Shown in pieces: positions 6,010 to 6,458 of a stretch of 6,458 nt of DNA. Positions within the stretch are counted from its first letter, which is position 1, and the number at the start of each line of letters is the position of its first letter. The stretch lies in assembly GCA_016217625.1 (NCBI GenBank), contig JACRHK010000018.1, forward strand, positions 1-6,458. The letters run 5' to 3'. This DNA comes from Nitrospirota bacterium (GTDB lineage: Bacteria > Nitrospirota > RBG-16-64-22 > JACRHK01). The notes below the pieces were generated by a model that was not told where the DNA came from, ran no database searches, and was given only the letters and a program-made list of their open reading frames with translations. The translations under genes were made by a program, and so were the position numbers.

Positions 6010-6039
6010 TTGACAGGGGCGCGAGCGGGCCACTATAAT
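6010..6039 (+). promoter_or_regulatory. Near-consensus housekeeping (sigma-70/sigma-A type) promoter
   Basis: TTGACA (6010-6015) and TATAAT (6034-6039) are both perfect hexamers, separated by 18 bp (17 is the usual optimum). Transcription should start near 6045-6047, giving a leader of about 46 nt before the TTG start at 6092. It is the clearest promoter in the window and separates the next gene from the mtaB operon. The DnaA-box-like cluster ends about 105 bp upstream of the -35. Confidence 0.85.
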
Positions 6040-6091
6040 GCCACAAGATGGTTGCAGAGTCCGGTGGGATGAGAAAGATCAGGAGATTTCA

Positions 6092-6458
6092 TTGCTGTCA
6101 TTCGTAACGCGTCCCTTTCCTTTCGCGCGTCGTCAAACATTCCTTCCCTTCTTCAGCGGAACGGTCTTGTTTGCCCTCCTGCTCTGGCTTCCTGCCGTCA
6201 GCGGGGCTGCGGAGCGCCGGGTCGACTTGGCGACGCTCAAGGGGGTGATTAACCCGGTCGCAGCCGAATTTCTGACGAAAGCCGTCGATCGTGCAACGAC
6301 TGATGGTTCCGAAGCCCTCATCATCCAATTGGACACCCCCGGGGGGCTGGACACCTCCATGCGGGAGATCGTCGTGAAAATCCTGGGGGCTGACATCCCC
6401 GTAATCGTCTATGTGGCGCCCAGCGGGGGGCGCGCGGCCTCAGCCGGCGTCTTCATTA
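6092..6458 (+). CDS. NfeD/ClpP-class membrane-bound serine protease (3' end beyond window)
   Basis: The first 122 residues of an NfeD-family ClpP-class serine protease, related to archaeal PH1510 and bacterial YqeZ-type proteins, are visible. The start is TTG at 6092, with AGGAG (6081-6085) 6 nt upstream; no ATG in frame precedes the signal peptide except one inside the promoter -10. The N-terminus is a signal peptide: Arg13-Arg14, a hydrophobic stretch at about 20-36, and likely cleavage near SGA-AE (39/40). The mature part shows the ClpP/crotonase-type fold: VINPVAAEFL, IIQLDTPGGLDTSMREIV (the oxyanion-side GG at 84-85), IPVIVYVAPSGGRAASAG with the expected nucleophile Ser117. The general-base Lys of PH1510 and the membrane and NfeD/OB-fold parts lie beyond the window. 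Long members target hydrophobic stomatin-like partners, whose gene often follows; that cannot be seen here. Confidence 0.92.
   Translation, partial: MLSFVTRPFPFARRQTFLPFFSGTVLFALLLWLPAVSGAAERRVDLATLKGVINPVAAEFLTKAVDRATTDGSEALIIQLDTPGGLDTSMREIVVKILGADIPVIVYVAPSGGRAASAGVFI

Larger units (their letters stand above)
5653..6091. other. 439-bp lower-GC intergenic region with DnaA-box-like cluster and promoter
   Basis: No coding sequence is supported here; the short open frames lack recognisable motifs and ribosome sites. The region is visibly richer in A+T than the genes on both sides, most of all at about 5756-5797 and 5950-5998. It holds a dyad just after mtaB (5679-5698), a perfect 10-bp palindrome TTCTATAGAA (5756-5765), five DnaA-box-like 9-mers (5711-5904) and a near-consensus promoter (6010-6039) for the next gene. 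The arrangement of AT-rich stretches beside clustered DnaA-type boxes resembles a replication origin or a DnaA-binding regulatory region, but no dnaA, dnaN or other origin-linked gene is in the window. Confidence 0.6.

Noticed and set aside
5813..6013. 66-codon open frame on the + strand
   Set aside because: It has no convincing ribosome site or family motif and overlaps the DnaA-like sites and the promoter.
1..6458. CRISPR array, transposase, prophage or integrase genes, tRNA or rRNA
   Set aside because: No regularly spaced repeat-spacer units, mobile-element proteins or RNA-gene signatures were found on either strand.

Overview
This window reads as a GC-rich bacterial chromosome (roughly 60 % G+C by eye, not computed) with ordinary housekeeping genes, all on the + strand. 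The PyrK/PyrD pair (NAD-linked, class 1B dihydroorotate dehydrogenase), the two tRNA methylthiotransferases and a signal-peptide-bearing NfeD/ClpP-class protease all point to Bacteria. The taxon cannot be fixed from this window. An uncultured GC-rich lineage such as Methylomirabilota (NC10), Nitrospirota or a deltaproteobacterial relative would fit, but that is a low-confidence impression. No phage, transposase, CRISPR, tRNA or rRNA was found.

Layout: (1) 1-655, 3' part of pyrK; (2) 687-1598, pyrD; (3) 1599-1701, a spacer built largely from hexanucleotide repeats in inverted orientation; (4) 1702-2511, a SAM hydroxide adenosyltransferase (DUF62) family protein; (5) 2512-2598, an AT-rich spacer with a 10-bp direct repeat; (6) 2599-5652, a tightly packed miaB - VanZ-like - mtaB block with overlapping ends; (7) 5653-6091, a 439-bp lower-GC non-coding region with a cluster of DnaA-box-like 9-mers followed by a near-consensus housekeeping promoter; (8) 6092-6458, the 5' part of an NfeD/ClpP-class membrane protease gene, read from a TTG start and running off the window.

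How the genes work together: PyrK and PyrD form one enzyme of de novo pyrimidine synthesis. MiaB and MtaB are paralogous radical-SAM enzymes that methylthiolate A37 of different tRNA sets (ms2i6A and ms2t6A). Here they lie in one apparent transcription unit with a small VanZ-like membrane protein between them. The DUF62 protein upstream also uses S-adenosylmethionine, but no functional link to its neighbours is shown.

The less ordinary content lies mostly between the genes. Three successive spacers each carry a different short repeat. A 12-bp-arm palindrome sits in frame inside miaB, like a small palindromic element tolerated in a protein loop. The 439-bp region carries five DnaA-box-like sites (one matching TTATNCACA fully and four at 8 of 9 in 46 bp), which makes it a candidate replication origin, DnaA-titration site or DnaA-controlled promoter region. 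No clearly novel multi-gene system is visible.
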